From CAXBCP01 sp963974055 (GTDB lineage Bacteria > Pseudomonadota > Alphaproteobacteria > MPNO01 > UBA830): DNA of 64,000 bases. A program made the position numbers and the translations under genes. The notes under the pieces are model-generated. The model worked only from the letters and a program-made list of their open reading frames with translations. It was not told the DNA's origin and searched no databases. Of the stretch, positions 34,904-43,959 are shown in pieces; the stretch's first letter is position 1, and each line of letters starts with the position of its first letter. Location: the NCBI GenBank assembly GCA_963974055.1, contig CAXBCP010000006.1, forward strand, positions 1-64,000, read 5' to 3'.

Positions 34904-35056
34904 GTCATGTATCCTCCCTGTTATGTAACCGGCGTATCACAGCGCCGTATGGGCGGCAAGAAGGGGGGGCGCGGTTCGTTGACGCCTACGCGGGCGGGGC
35001 TATGATGGCGCGCCGTTTCAACCACCCGCCCCGAGCAGTGCAGGAGCATCCAGTCC

Positions 35057-36565
35057 GTGAAAAATCATACCGTTAAGGTCTATCCGTCGAAGCAGGAACT
35101 CAAGCGCGAAGACCAGCTCGCGTGGAAAATCGCTTCCGTTGCGTCGGACCCTGTGGAAGTCGACGACGACGTGACCGATATGATCATCAACCGGATGATC
35201 GACAACGCGTCGGTTGCGATGGCGTCGGTCAACCGGCGCCCGGTGGCGAATGCCCGCGCGATGTCGATCTGCCACCCGCGCGACGGCGGCGCGACGATCT
35301 TCGGCATGCCGGCGGATCAGCGTTTCTGCGCCGAATGGGCGGCCTGGGCGAACGGCACCGCGGTGCGCGAACTGGATTATCACGATACCTTCCTCGCCGC
35401 CGACTACTCCCATCCCGGCGACAATATTCCGCCTACGCTGGCCGTCGCGCAGCAAAAGGGCATCGGCGGCCGCGACCTCATTCGCGGAATTGCGACCGGG
35501 TACGAAATCCAGGTCGACCTGGTGAAAGGAATTTGCCTCCACGAACACAAGATCGACCATATCGCGCATGTCGGCCCGTCGGTCGCCGCGGCGCTCGGCG
35601 CACTGCTGAAGCTCGATACCGAGACCATCTACCAGTCGGTGCAGCAGGGGCTGCATGTCACTTGCACCACGCGCCAGTCGCGCAAGGGCGAGATTTCAAG
35701 CTGGAAGGCCTATGCGCCCGCCCATGCGGGCAAGCTTGCGATCGAGGCCGTGGACCGCTGCATGCGCGGCGAAGGCGCGCCGTCGCCGATCTATGAAGGC
35801 GAGGACAGCGTGATCGCGTGGATGCTCGACGGACCGGATGCGAACTACACCGTGCCGCTGCCGGAGGCGGGGGAGAGCAAGCGTGCGATCCTCGAGACCT
35901 ATACGAAGGAACATTCGGCGGAATACCAGAGCCAGGCGCTGATCGACCTGGCGCGCAAGATGGGCGCGCAGATCGCCGATTTCGACGCCATCGACAACAT
36001 CGTTATCCAGACCAGCCATCACACCCATTACGTTATCGGCACCGGGGCCGGCGATCCGCAGAAAATGGACCCGACCGCCAGCCGCGAGACGCTCGATCAT
36101 TCGATCATGTATATCTTCGCGGTCGCGCTGCAGGATCAGGCCTGGCATCACGTCAATTCCTACGCGCCGGAACGCGCACAGCGCCCCGATACCGTGAAGC
36201 TGTGGCACAGCATATCGACGGTCGAGGATTCGCGCTGGACCGAGCGTTATCATCACCCCGACCCCAACCAGCGCGCCTTCGGCGGACGGGTGGTAATCAC
36301 CATGAAAGACGGCGCGACGCTGGAAGACGAACTGGCCGTGGCTGACGCGCATCCGGCGGGTGCACGCCCCTTCGCGCGGGAGAATTATATAAACAAATTC
36401 AATATGCTGGTGGATGGTCTTGTCAGTAACGGTGAGCGCGACAGGTTCCTCGATACCGTACAGCGGCTGCCGAATCTGTCCGCCGACGAGCTTGGCGGCC
36501 TGCATGTGACGCTGGACGGAATGAAACTCGATTGCGCCAGCCGCGATGACAGGGGAATCTTCTGA
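35057..36565 (+). CDS. prpD: 2-methylcitrate dehydratase
   Basis: A 502-residue PrpD of full length. Family blocks are ELDYHDTFLAADYSHPGDN, SRKGEISSWKAYAPAHAG and QTSHHTHYVIGTGAGDPQK. It dehydrates 2-methylcitrate to 2-methylaconitate in the methylcitrate cycle of propionyl-CoA breakdown. The start is GTG at 35057, with AGGAGC nine bases before. Its TGA overlaps the prpB ATG by one base. The operon order prpD-prpB-prpC supports the assignment. Confidence 0.9.
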   Translation: MKNHTVKVYPSKQELKREDQLAWKIASVASDPVEVDDDVTDMIINRMIDNASVAMASVNRRPVANARAMSICHPRDGGATIFGMPADQRFCAEWAAWANGTAVRELDYHDTFLAADYSHPGDNIPPTLAVAQQKGIGGRDLIRGIATGYEIQVDLVKGICLHEHKIDHIAHVGPSVAAALGALLKLDTETIYQSVQQGLHVTCTTRQSRKGEISSWKAYAPAHAGKLAIEAVDRCMRGEGAPSPIYEGEDSVIAWMLDGPDANYTVPLPEAGESKRAILETYTKEHSAEYQSQALIDLARKMGAQIADFDAIDNIVIQTSHHTHYVIGTGAGDPQKMDPTASRETLDHSIMYIFAVALQDQAWHHVNSYAPERAQRPDTVKLWHSISTVEDSRWTERYHHPDPNQRAFGGRVVITMKDGATLEDELAVADAHPAGARPFARENYINKFNMLVDGLVSNGERDRFLDTVQRLPNLSADELGGLHVTLDGMKLDCASRDDRGIF

Positions 36566-37473
36566 TGCTGTTTGCAAAGAAAACCGCCGCTGAAAAGCGG
36601 GCGACTTTCCGTGAGGAACTGGCCACCGGAAGGCTGCTGCAATTCCCCGGCGCGCATGCGCCGATTGTGTCCCTTGCGATCGAGGATCAGGGCTTTGACG
36701 GGGTCTATATCTCGGGCGCGGCGCTTTCGGCGGAACTCGGTCTGCCCGATATCGGGCTGACGACCATGAGCGAGGTGACCCAGCGCGGCCGCCAGATCGC
36801 CCGCGTCACCGACCTGCCGTCGCTGATCGATATCGATACCGGTTTCGGCGAACCGATGAGCGCCGCACGCACCGTGCAGGAGCTCGAAGACCTCGGCATT
36901 GCCGGCTGTCACCTCGAAGACCAGGTGAATCCGAAACGCTGCGGCCATCTGGACAACAAGTCGATCGTGCCGACGCGTGAAATGACGATGAAAATCCGTG
37001 CCGCATCGGATGCGAAGAAAGATTCCAACTTCCTGCTGATGGCGCGCACCGATGCCCGCGCCTCCGAAGGGCTCGACGCGGCGCTCGACCGGGCCAAGGC
37101 CTATATCGATGCCGGTGCCGACGCGATCTTCCCGGAAGCGCTCCAGGACATGTCGGAATACGAAAAAGTGCGCGCGGCGCTCGACGTGCCGCTGCTCGCC
37201 AACCTGACCGAATTCGGCAAGACGCCGCTGCTGACGAAGAAGGAGCTGGAAGATCTCGGCTACAATATCGCGATCTACCCGGTGACATCGCTGCGCCTGT
37301 CGATGAAGGCCGTCGAGGACGGTTTTGCGGCGATCCGCCAGCAGGGCAGCCAGAAGGACATCGTCGACCGCATGCAGACCCGTGCGCGGCTTTACGAACT
37401 GATCCGCTACGAGGATTACAACGCATTCGATCAGGATATTTTCAATTTCGAAGTTGAAGGTGGGGAGAATTAG
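36565..37473 (+). CDS. prpB: 2-methylisocitrate lyase (isocitrate lyase family)
   Basis: A 302-residue barrel enzyme carrying the lyase signature PKRCGHLDNK, whose Cys is the catalytic base region, plus YISGAALSAELGLPDIGLT and LIDIDTGFGEP for Mg binding. It splits 2-methylisocitrate to pyruvate and succinate. It is coupled to prpD by a TGATG overlap, and its stop is one base before the prpC ATG. Compare the gene at 30606, which lacks this motif. Confidence 0.9.
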   Translation: MLFAKKTAAEKRATFREELATGRLLQFPGAHAPIVSLAIEDQGFDGVYISGAALSAELGLPDIGLTTMSEVTQRGRQIARVTDLPSLIDIDTGFGEPMSAARTVQELEDLGIAGCHLEDQVNPKRCGHLDNKSIVPTREMTMKIRAASDAKKDSNFLLMARTDARASEGLDAALDRAKAYIDAGADAIFPEALQDMSEYEKVRAALDVPLLANLTEFGKTPLLTKKELEDLGYNIAIYPVTSLRLSMKAVEDGFAAIRQQGSQKDIVDRMQTRARLYELIRYEDYNAFDQDIFNFEVEGGEN

Positions 37474-37474
37474 A

Positions 37475-38737
37475 ATGGCAGCCAAGAAAAGCACGAAAGC
37501 GAAGGCCGGCAAGGCCAAGGCGAAGAAAGCCGCACCGAAAAAAGCCGCTTTGAAGAAAACGGCGGCAAAGAAGACCGCTGTGAAGAAGGCGTCTGCGAAG
37601 AAAACGAGCGCCAGGGAACCGGCGATCTACAAGGGGCTCGCCGGGGTGACGGTCGATACGACGTCCGTTTCCAAGGTTATGCCGGAGACGAATTCGCTCA
37701 CCTATCGCGGCTATGCAGTGCAGGATCTCGCCGCGAATTGCCGGTTCGAGGAAGTTGCCTACCTGATGTGGCACGGGGAACTGCCGACCCGCGCCCAGCT
37801 TAGGGCGTTCGAGGCTGACGAACGAAGCCGGCGCGGTATTTCGCGCGCTCATGTCAACGTCATCTCCCAGTATCCGAAAAAGGCGCATCCGATGGATACG
37901 CTGCGGACATCGGTCAGCTATCTCGGCACGACCGAAACCGCGTGGGGCGGGGAGCCCGCGGAAAAGGATCTCGGCCGGGCGATGGACATGCTCGCCAAGA
38001 TCCCGACGATGATCGCGACCGACTACCGCTTCCGCAAGGGCCTGCGCCGCATCACGCCGCGCAAGGATCTGACCATGTCGGAGAACTTTTTCCACATGTG
38101 TTTCGGGAAAGTGCCGCCCAAGGAAGTCATCAAGGCCTTCGATATCTCGCTGATCCTCTACGCGGAGCACAGCTTCAACGCCTCGACGTTCACGGCGCGT
38201 GTAATCACGTCCTCGCGCTCGGATATCTACAGTGCCGTGACCGGCGGTATCGGTTCGCTGAAAGGCCCGCTGCACGGCGGCGCCAATGAAGCGGTGATGC
38301 ATAACCTGCTGGAAATCAAGACGCCGGCGCGGGCCGAAAAATGGCTGCGCGACAAGCAGGCGGCCGGCGAACTGGTGATGGGTTTCGGTCACCGGGTCTA
38401 CAAGCAGGGCGATTCCCGCGTCCCCACAATGCGCGCGGCCCTCGAAGACCTGGCCGCCTGGAAGGGCGACACGAACTGGCTGGAAATCTCGGACGTTCTC
38501 CAGAACATCATGATCGGCGAAAAGGGTATTCACCCCAATCTCGATTTCCCCGCAGGGCCCGCCTATTACCTGATGGGCTTCGAGATCGACATGTACACGC
38601 CGATCTTCGTGATGAGCCGCATCACCGGCTGGGCCGCGCATATCATCGAACAGAACGCGTCGAACAGCCTTATCCGGCCGCTGAGCGCCTATAACGGGAA
38701 GAAGCAGCGCAAGGTAAAGCCGATCACCAAGCGCTGA
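37475..38737 (+). CDS. prpC: 2-methylcitrate/citrate synthase with histone-H1-like N-terminal tail
   Basis: A 420-residue citrate synthase family enzyme. The active-site set is present: His in LHGGANEAVMHNL, His-Arg in GFGHRVYKQGDSR and Asp in HPNLDFPAGPAYYLMG. In the prpDBC context it makes 2-methylcitrate from propionyl-CoA and oxaloacetate. Residues 2 to about 46 are an almost pure Lys/Ala tail with KKAAP, KKTAA and KKTAV repeats, as in bacterial histone-H1-like proteins; usual PrpC starts near IYKGLAGVTVD. The ATG at 37475 follows GGTGGGGAGAAT, so the tail is truly translated in this reading. Confidence 0.88.
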   Translation: MAAKKSTKAKAGKAKAKKAAPKKAALKKTAAKKTAVKKASAKKTSAREPAIYKGLAGVTVDTTSVSKVMPETNSLTYRGYAVQDLAANCRFEEVAYLMWHGELPTRAQLRAFEADERSRRGISRAHVNVISQYPKKAHPMDTLRTSVSYLGTTETAWGGEPAEKDLGRAMDMLAKIPTMIATDYRFRKGLRRITPRKDLTMSENFFHMCFGKVPPKEVIKAFDISLILYAEHSFNASTFTARVITSSRSDIYSAVTGGIGSLKGPLHGGANEAVMHNLLEIKTPARAEKWLRDKQAAGELVMGFGHRVYKQGDSRVPTMRAALEDLAAWKGDTNWLEISDVLQNIMIGEKGIHPNLDFPAGPAYYLMGFEIDMYTPIFVMSRITGWAAHIIEQNASNSLIRPLSAYNGKKQRKVKPITKR

Positions 38738-38749
38738 GCGTGGCGGGTT

Positions 38750-39661
38750 TCAATTGCCGGCGGCGTCCTTGCGGGCCTGCCGGCGTTCGACCTGTCCGCG
38801 GCGGAGCAGATAGACCGCGGACGAAATGATTACCAGCGTGCCGATGATCGACCACTGGTCGGGCAGCTCGGAGAACACGATATAGCCGAGGATCGCGGCC
38901 ACCGGCAGGCGCATGAAGTCGAACGGCGCGACGATGCTGACCTCGCCGGCATCGTAGGCGCGAGCGAGGAAATCCTGGCCTATGGCGCCGAGTGCGCCGG
39001 CGGCGAACAGCCAGGCGGTCTGGACGAGCGACGGCGTTTCCCATGTCATCGCCGCGGGCGGGAGAAGCACGAGGGTGCCGAAAAACATGAAATAGAACAC
39101 GATCCGCGTCGGCGGTTCGGTCGAGGACAGCCGTTTCATTGAAATCATCGCGGTCGATGTAAGAACCGCGCTGAAAAGCGCCAGCAACATGGCGGGCTCG
39201 ATGCTCAAATGCGGTTTGACGATCATCAGCATCCCGCAGAACCCGACGACGGTCGCGGCGATACGGCGGCCGCGGATCATTTCGTTCAGGAATACGGCGC
39301 TGATCAGTATCGACCAGAACGGGGAGGTGAAGGCCAGCACCATCGCATCGGCAAGAATGAGATCCTGCAGCGAAAAGATAAGAACGACAAAAGCTGCGAT
39401 CCCGCAGAAGGACCGCAGGAAATGGAGCAGCGGACGTTTTGTGCGGAGTGCAGAGGGGCCGGACCGGATAAGCCAGGGCAACAGAAGGCAAAGCGCAAAA
39501 AATGTCCGCGATATGGCGACGACGAATACCGGGAGTTCCGTCGACATCTGCTTGACGATAACGAACATCGTCGTCAGCGTTGTCGCCGCGAGCAGCATCC
39601 ACAGAATGCCGCGGACATTGTTTAGTGTCGGCGCATAGACGTCACCGGCAGGGGTGTTCAA
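38750..39661 (-). CDS. EamA/DMT-family permease
   Basis: A 303-residue permease with ten predicted helices in two EamA repeats, like SLC35G/RhaT-type exporters: ILWMLLAATTLTTMFVIVKQ, LADAMVLAFTSPFWSILIS and the second-repeat FDFMRLPVAAILGYIVFSEL. The stop is 12 bases from the prpC stop (convergent). Substrate unknown. A second frame on the same strand is open but lacks hydrophobic character. Confidence 0.87.
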   Translation of the reverse strand: MNTPAGDVYAPTLNNVRGILWMLLAATTLTTMFVIVKQMSTELPVFVVAISRTFFALCLLLPWLIRSGPSALRTKRPLLHFLRSFCGIAAFVVLIFSLQDLILADAMVLAFTSPFWSILISAVFLNEMIRGRRIAATVVGFCGMLMIVKPHLSIEPAMLLALFSAVLTSTAMISMKRLSSTEPPTRIVFYFMFFGTLVLLPPAAMTWETPSLVQTAWLFAAGALGAIGQDFLARAYDAGEVSIVAPFDFMRLPVAAILGYIVFSELPDQWSIIGTLVIISSAVYLLRRGQVERRQARKDAAGN

Positions 39662-39815
39662 GATTCAGGCTTTCCGTACGGTCCGGCAGGTGCGCCGGGA
39701 TTGTAACTCCGTATCAGAGCCGGCGGGAGTGTTCAATGCACAGGCGGTTGCGGAGTCGCAATTCGTCATGCATCCCTTGTATTGTCGCGAACCGTTACAC
39801 CGGAAATTGGCTCCC

Positions 39816-40778
39816 TTGAAGATTTTGTTTATCACTGCAACGCGCATCGGCGACGCGGTTCTGTCGTCCGGGCTGGTCGCGCATCTGGCGGAAAAATATC
39901 CGGGCGCGCGTTTCACGATTGCCTGCGGCGCGCCCGCAGCGCCGCTGTTCGAAGCCGTGCCGGGGCTGGAACGGTTGATCGTGATCGAAAAACAGCGGTT
40001 TCACAGCCATTGGCTCTCCCTGTGGGCCGACTGCATCACGACCCGTTGGGACCGGGTCTACGATCTCCGCGGTTCGATGATCGGCAGGCTGCTTGTCGCG
40101 CGTAACCGGCATATCGGCGATTACCGGGACGATTCTATTCACCGTGTCGAGGAACTCGGGCGCCTGATTGGCGTATCGCCACCGCCGTCGCCCAGAATAT
40201 GGGTGTCGGATGAGGCTGCTGCAGCGGCGGAGGCGCTGGTGCTGGTGCCGCCGGGCGGGCGGGTTCTTGCCGTGGGCCCCACCGCCAACTGGGGCGGCAA
40301 GCAATGGCCGGCGGACCGGTTCGCGGCGTTGATCCGGCGGGCGACCGATCCGGGCGGGATACTTGACGGAGCGCATGTGGCGGTGCTCTGCGCCGGATCG
40401 GAACGCGAAATGGCGGCACCTGTCCTGAATGCGCTGCCGGATGACCGGCGGATCGACCTGATCGGCCAGACCCTGCCGGTCGCGGCGGCCTGTATCGAGA
40501 GGGCATCGCTTTATGTCGGCAACGATTCCGGCCTCATGCACATCGCCGCTGCAACAGGGACGCCGACGCTGGGCCTGTTCGGCCCGTCGCCCGAGACCCG
40601 CTACGGGCCCTGGGGGCCGTATTGCGCTGCTGTCCGGACGGTCGAGGGGTTCAAGGAACTGGTGCTGGCGCCGGATTTCGACCATCTCAGCCAGAAATCC
40701 CTGATGACGGGCCTGTCGGTGGATATGGCCTATGAAGCGCTTGCGAATCTTTACGCCAGCGTAAAAGATAGCCCGTAA
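39816..40778 (+). CDS. Glycosyltransferase family 9 (heptosyltransferase-like)
   Basis: A GT-B fold enzyme of about 320 residues that adds heptose or a related sugar to lipopolysaccharide core on the cytoplasmic face. Blocks are KILFITATRIGDAVLSSG at the start, VGPTANWGGKQWPADRF and the donor-binding YVGNDSGLMHIAAATGTPTLG. The start is uncertain: TTG at 39816 fits the family N-terminus, while ATG at 39768 or 39654 would add 16 or 54 residues without homology. It precedes a TetR gene by ten bases. Confidence 0.83.
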   Translation: MKILFITATRIGDAVLSSGLVAHLAEKYPGARFTIACGAPAAPLFEAVPGLERLIVIEKQRFHSHWLSLWADCITTRWDRVYDLRGSMIGRLLVARNRHIGDYRDDSIHRVEELGRLIGVSPPPSPRIWVSDEAAAAAEALVLVPPGGRVLAVGPTANWGGKQWPADRFAALIRRATDPGGILDGAHVAVLCAGSEREMAAPVLNALPDDRRIDLIGQTLPVAAACIERASLYVGNDSGLMHIAAATGTPTLGLFGPSPETRYGPWGPYCAAVRTVEGFKELVLAPDFDHLSQKSLMTGLSVDMAYEALANLYASVKDSP

Positions 40779-40788
40779 GGGGATCGTC

Positions 40789-41412
40789 GTGGCCAAAAAA
40801 CCGGATGCAGCGAAAAGGAATGCCGTTGAAGAACGGCGCGAGAACCGGCGGGAGGAAATCCTGCTGGCGGCGCAGGAACTGTTCCACCGCCGCGGCTATG
40901 CGAACACGTCGCTGGACGATATCGCGCGCGCCGTCGGGATCAAGCGGGAAGGGTTGTATTACTATTTTCCCAACCGCACGCAGATTCTGATCGAAATCAT
41001 CCAGCCGCTCGGGATTCAGCTGCGCGACCGGGTGCGTGAGATTCTCGAAAGCGATGCATCGCCCGAAGACAAGATCTGCCAGACGGTGGAAAATCACCTG
41101 ATGCGCTTCGAGAACCGGTTCGCGGAATCCAAAATCACCCTGCGCGACGATTATTTCGCCGAGAACGAAGCCGTGCTGGCGGAAATGGGTCCGATTTGGG
41201 ACGAATACGAAGCGCTCTGGGTGGCGATTATCAGGGAAGGGCAGGAAAAAGGCGTTTTCGATGCCGCGCTCGATCCGCGTCTTGCCCATCTCGGCATTCT
41301 CGGGCTCTGCAACTGGGTTGCCCGCTGGTATAAACCGGGACAGTCCATCGCGGTGCCCGATCTGATCGCCATGTATAATCGCATGGTCCTCCGCGGTCTG
41401 CAGGCCGATTGA
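40789..41412 (+). CDS. TetR/AcrR family transcriptional regulator
   Basis: A 207-residue TetR protein with the DNA-binding helices TSLDDIARAVGIKREGLYYYF and a helical ligand domain. It starts with GTG after AAGGGGAT. The sequence style (REEILLAAQELFHRRGYANT) is that of regulators of acyl-CoA or fatty-acid metabolism in Proteobacteria. It could be the protein that binds the two TTTTAC-N6-GTAAAA sites upstream of the oxidoreductase (43960) and CoA ligase (47240); this is inference. Confidence 0.88.
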   Translation: MAKKPDAAKRNAVEERRENRREEILLAAQELFHRRGYANTSLDDIARAVGIKREGLYYYFPNRTQILIEIIQPLGIQLRDRVREILESDASPEDKICQTVENHLMRFENRFAESKITLRDDYFAENEAVLAEMGPIWDEYEALWVAIIREGQEKGVFDAALDPRLAHLGILGLCNWVARWYKPGQSIAVPDLIAMYNRMVLRGLQAD

Positions 41413-41482
41413 GGCGCCGGCCGAATAGTCCGCACTGCCAACCATGTCGTAGCAAGCGCAACGTTCTTTTACATCGGATCGT

Positions 41483-42694
41483 ATGATGTCTTCTTTTCCT
41501 GCCGCACTCGACGTTCTCGATGCAATGCCGTCGATCGGCGATTTTTACGCGCAGTACTGGAACAAACGGCCGTTTCTCGTGCGTGCCGCCGTCGACCGGG
41601 CCGTGATGGATGCGCTGATCGCGCCGGACGAGCTTGCGGGACTGTCGATGGAGGAAGACGTGCGCGCGCGCATGGTCACGCGGCAGGACTGGGCCTGCCG
41701 GTTCGGGCCGTTCACTGAAGAAGACTTCGACACCGCCGGGAAACCGCCCTGGAGCCTGCTGGTCCAGAACGTTGAACAGTTTCACCCGGAAACTGCCAAG
41801 CTATTGGGCGCGTTCGATTTTGCGCCGCGCTGGCTGATGGACGACGTGATGGTCAGTTTCTCGACCAAGGACGGCGGGATCGGCGGTCATGTCGACAGCT
41901 ATCACGTCTTTCTGGTCCAGGGCCAGGGCGTGCGCCGCTGGACCGTTGGCCGCGCACCGGTGACCGATGAAAGATATATCGACGGGCTCGATCTCAAGAT
42001 TCTCAAAGACCCGGTCGACGGGGATACGGTCGAAGTGACGTCGGGCGATGTCCTGTACGTTCCCCCTCATTTCGCCCATGAAGGCACCTCGCTGGACGAT
42101 GCGTTGACGTTCTCCGTCGGGTTCCTCGGTCCGAAACTATCTGAGCTTTACGGCGCCTACGCTCAGTATCTTGCCGAGAACGAGGGGCTCGACCGCCGCT
42201 ATGTCGGTGAGGGGCTGAAGACAGACAGCGCGGGCTTCGTCGTTTCCGGCGATACCGTTGACGCGTTGCGCAATCATCTCGCCAAACCGTTGGCCACGCC
42301 CGCGTTTTCAGAATGGCTGGCCGCGTTTTTTACCGGCTCGTCCAATGAAGACATCGAACAGGTCGGCGAGCGCGACGCCCCCCTTGATCGCGCTTCCTTT
42401 GCGGATGCGCTGCAGGCAGGGGCCGCTCTGATAAAACCTGCCTACGTCAAATTCGCGCTCACCCCGTTACCCGCAACACCGTCCGCGGGCGGGTACAGCC
42501 TTGGCTTTAATCGCGAGACCTTCAATATCAGCGCCGCCGCACTGGACGTCATTCTGACCCTGATGAAAGAGGACGCCGTGACCACGGGCGACATGCCGAC
42601 GCTGCTCGATCACCTTGATCTTTTGCGGAGCCTTTTCAACCACGCGGCGCTGGAATTTGCGACTAGGTTGCCAGGGCCTCCAGCGCCGGTGTGA
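41483..42694 (+). CDS. Cupin/JmjC-like 2-oxoglutarate oxygenase, RoxA/YcfD-type
   Basis: A 403-residue protein like the ribosomal oxygenase YcfD/RoxA, which hydroxylates an Arg of ribosomal protein L16. The iron ligands are His136 and Asp138 (GGHVDSYHVF) and His199 (PPHFAHEGTS), spaced as in YcfD. Other typical parts are YWNKRPFLVRAA at the start and the all-helical C-terminal dimer/winged-helix region. Its last 32 bases overlap the end of the alanine dehydrogenase gene on the other strand. Confidence 0.8.
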   Translation: MMSSFPAALDVLDAMPSIGDFYAQYWNKRPFLVRAAVDRAVMDALIAPDELAGLSMEEDVRARMVTRQDWACRFGPFTEEDFDTAGKPPWSLLVQNVEQFHPETAKLLGAFDFAPRWLMDDVMVSFSTKDGGIGGHVDSYHVFLVQGQGVRRWTVGRAPVTDERYIDGLDLKILKDPVDGDTVEVTSGDVLYVPPHFAHEGTSLDDALTFSVGFLGPKLSELYGAYAQYLAENEGLDRRYVGEGLKTDSAGFVVSGDTVDALRNHLAKPLATPAFSEWLAAFFTGSSNEDIEQVGERDAPLDRASFADALQAGAALIKPAYVKFALTPLPATPSAGGYSLGFNRETFNISAAALDVILTLMKEDAVTTGDMPTLLDHLDLLRSLFNHAALEFATRLPGPPAPV

Positions 42695-43781
42695 AGTCGC
42701 GTTCCTGCGCCGATGCAACGGCCTCGTAGGTCAGCTTGCCGGCGTGGACGTTCAGCCCGTTCATCAGGTTCGCATCGGATTTTAGCGCGTCTTTCACGCC
42801 CATATTCGCGATCCTGATGGCGAAGGGCAGGGTGGCGTTGTTCAATGCAAAGGTCGATGTGCGCGCTACGGCGCCCGGCATGTTGGCGACGCAGTAATGA
42901 ACGACGCCGTCGACGACATAGGTCGGATCGTCATGGGTGGTCGGGCGGCTGGTTTCACAGCAACCGCCCTGGTCGATGGCGACGTCGACGATAACCGCGC
43001 CGCGTTTCATGTTTTTCACCATGTCGGCGGTTACGAGCTTGGGCGCCTCCGCTCCCGGTAGCAGAACGGCCCCGATCAGCAGGTCGGCCTGCGCGACTTC
43101 TTCCTCGATATTCGTCCGGTTCGAAAACCGGGTCGTGATCAGGCTTTTATAATGGGAATCGATCTCGGCGAGGCGGCGGATATCGCGGTCGATTACGGTG
43201 ACGTGGCCGCCCATGCCGGTCGCGACGAAGACGGAATTGCTGCCAACCACGCCGCCGCCTATGACGACAACCTTGCCCGGGGATACGCCCGGTACGCCGC
43301 CGAGCAGAACCCCGCGGCCGCCATGGGCGATTTCAAGGCAGGTTGCCCCGGCCTGGACCGCCATGCGCCCGGCGACTTCGCTCATCGGGGCGAGCAGGGG
43401 CAGGCCGCCCCGGTCGTCGGTGACGGTCTCGTAGGCGATGCCGGTGCAGCCGCTGTCGAGCAGGCCCTGGGTCTGTGCGTCGTCGGGGGCGAGGTGCAGA
43501 TAGGTGAACAGGATCTGGCCATCGCGCAGCATGGCGATCTCCGCCGCCTGCGGTTCCTTGACCTTTACGATCATATCGGCGGCGGCAAAGACATCGGTGG
43601 CGGTTCCGGCGACGGTGGCGCCTGCGGCTTCGTAATCGGCATCGTCGAAACCGATTGCATGGCCGGCATTGGTTTCGACCAGAACCTGATGATCGTTGCT
43701 GATCATTTCCCGCACGCTTGCAGGGGTGAGTCCGACCCGGTTCTCGAAGGGTTTGATTTCCTTGGGCACGCCGATCAGCAT
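42663..43781 (-). CDS. ald: Alanine dehydrogenase
   Basis: A 372-residue NAD-dependent L-alanine dehydrogenase of standard length. Substrate residues lie in MIVKVKEPQ (Lys) and LFTYLHLAPD (His); the Rossmann motif is VVVIGGGVVGSNSV. It interconverts alanine and pyruvate plus ammonia. The start MLIGVPKEIKPFENRVGLTP is the family N-terminus. A 178-base divergent gap separates it from the oxidoreductase at 43960; the inverted repeat there may also affect it. Confidence 0.94.
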   Translation of the reverse strand: MLIGVPKEIKPFENRVGLTPASVREMISNDHQVLVETNAGHAIGFDDADYEAAGATVAGTATDVFAAADMIVKVKEPQAAEIAMLRDGQILFTYLHLAPDDAQTQGLLDSGCTGIAYETVTDDRGGLPLLAPMSEVAGRMAVQAGATCLEIAHGGRGVLLGGVPGVSPGKVVVIGGGVVGSNSVFVATGMGGHVTVIDRDIRRLAEIDSHYKSLITTRFSNRTNIEEEVAQADLLIGAVLLPGAEAPKLVTADMVKNMKRGAVIVDVAIDQGGCCETSRPTTHDDPTYVVDGVVHYCVANMPGAVARTSTFALNNATLPFAIRIANMGVKDALKSDANLMNGLNVHAGKLTYEAVASAQERDFTPALEALAT

Positions 43782-43847
43782 CTGTCGTTCCTCCGTTTGC
43801 CAGTCAGGTTGTCTGTGAGTATGTAGTTTTATCCATACTGAGCGGCA

Positions 43848-43879
43848 TTGATATAAAAATTTTACGTTAGTGTAAAATT
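43848..43879 (+). promoter_or_regulatory. Promoter with internal inverted-repeat operator before oxidoreductase gene
   Basis: TTGATA (43848-43853) and TGTAAA (43871-43876) are 17 bases apart. The inverted repeat AATTTTAC-GTTAGT-GTAAAATT (43858-43879) lies between and over them, the place where a repressor would block transcription. The core is nearly the same as the site at 47316-47333. Confidence 0.6.
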
Positions 43880-43959
43880 AATTGCGATATCGATCCCGGC
43901 TGTTAAGCTGGGCAGCAGAATACCGCCGGAAACGGCCCTGAGATAAGGAAACGAAGACC

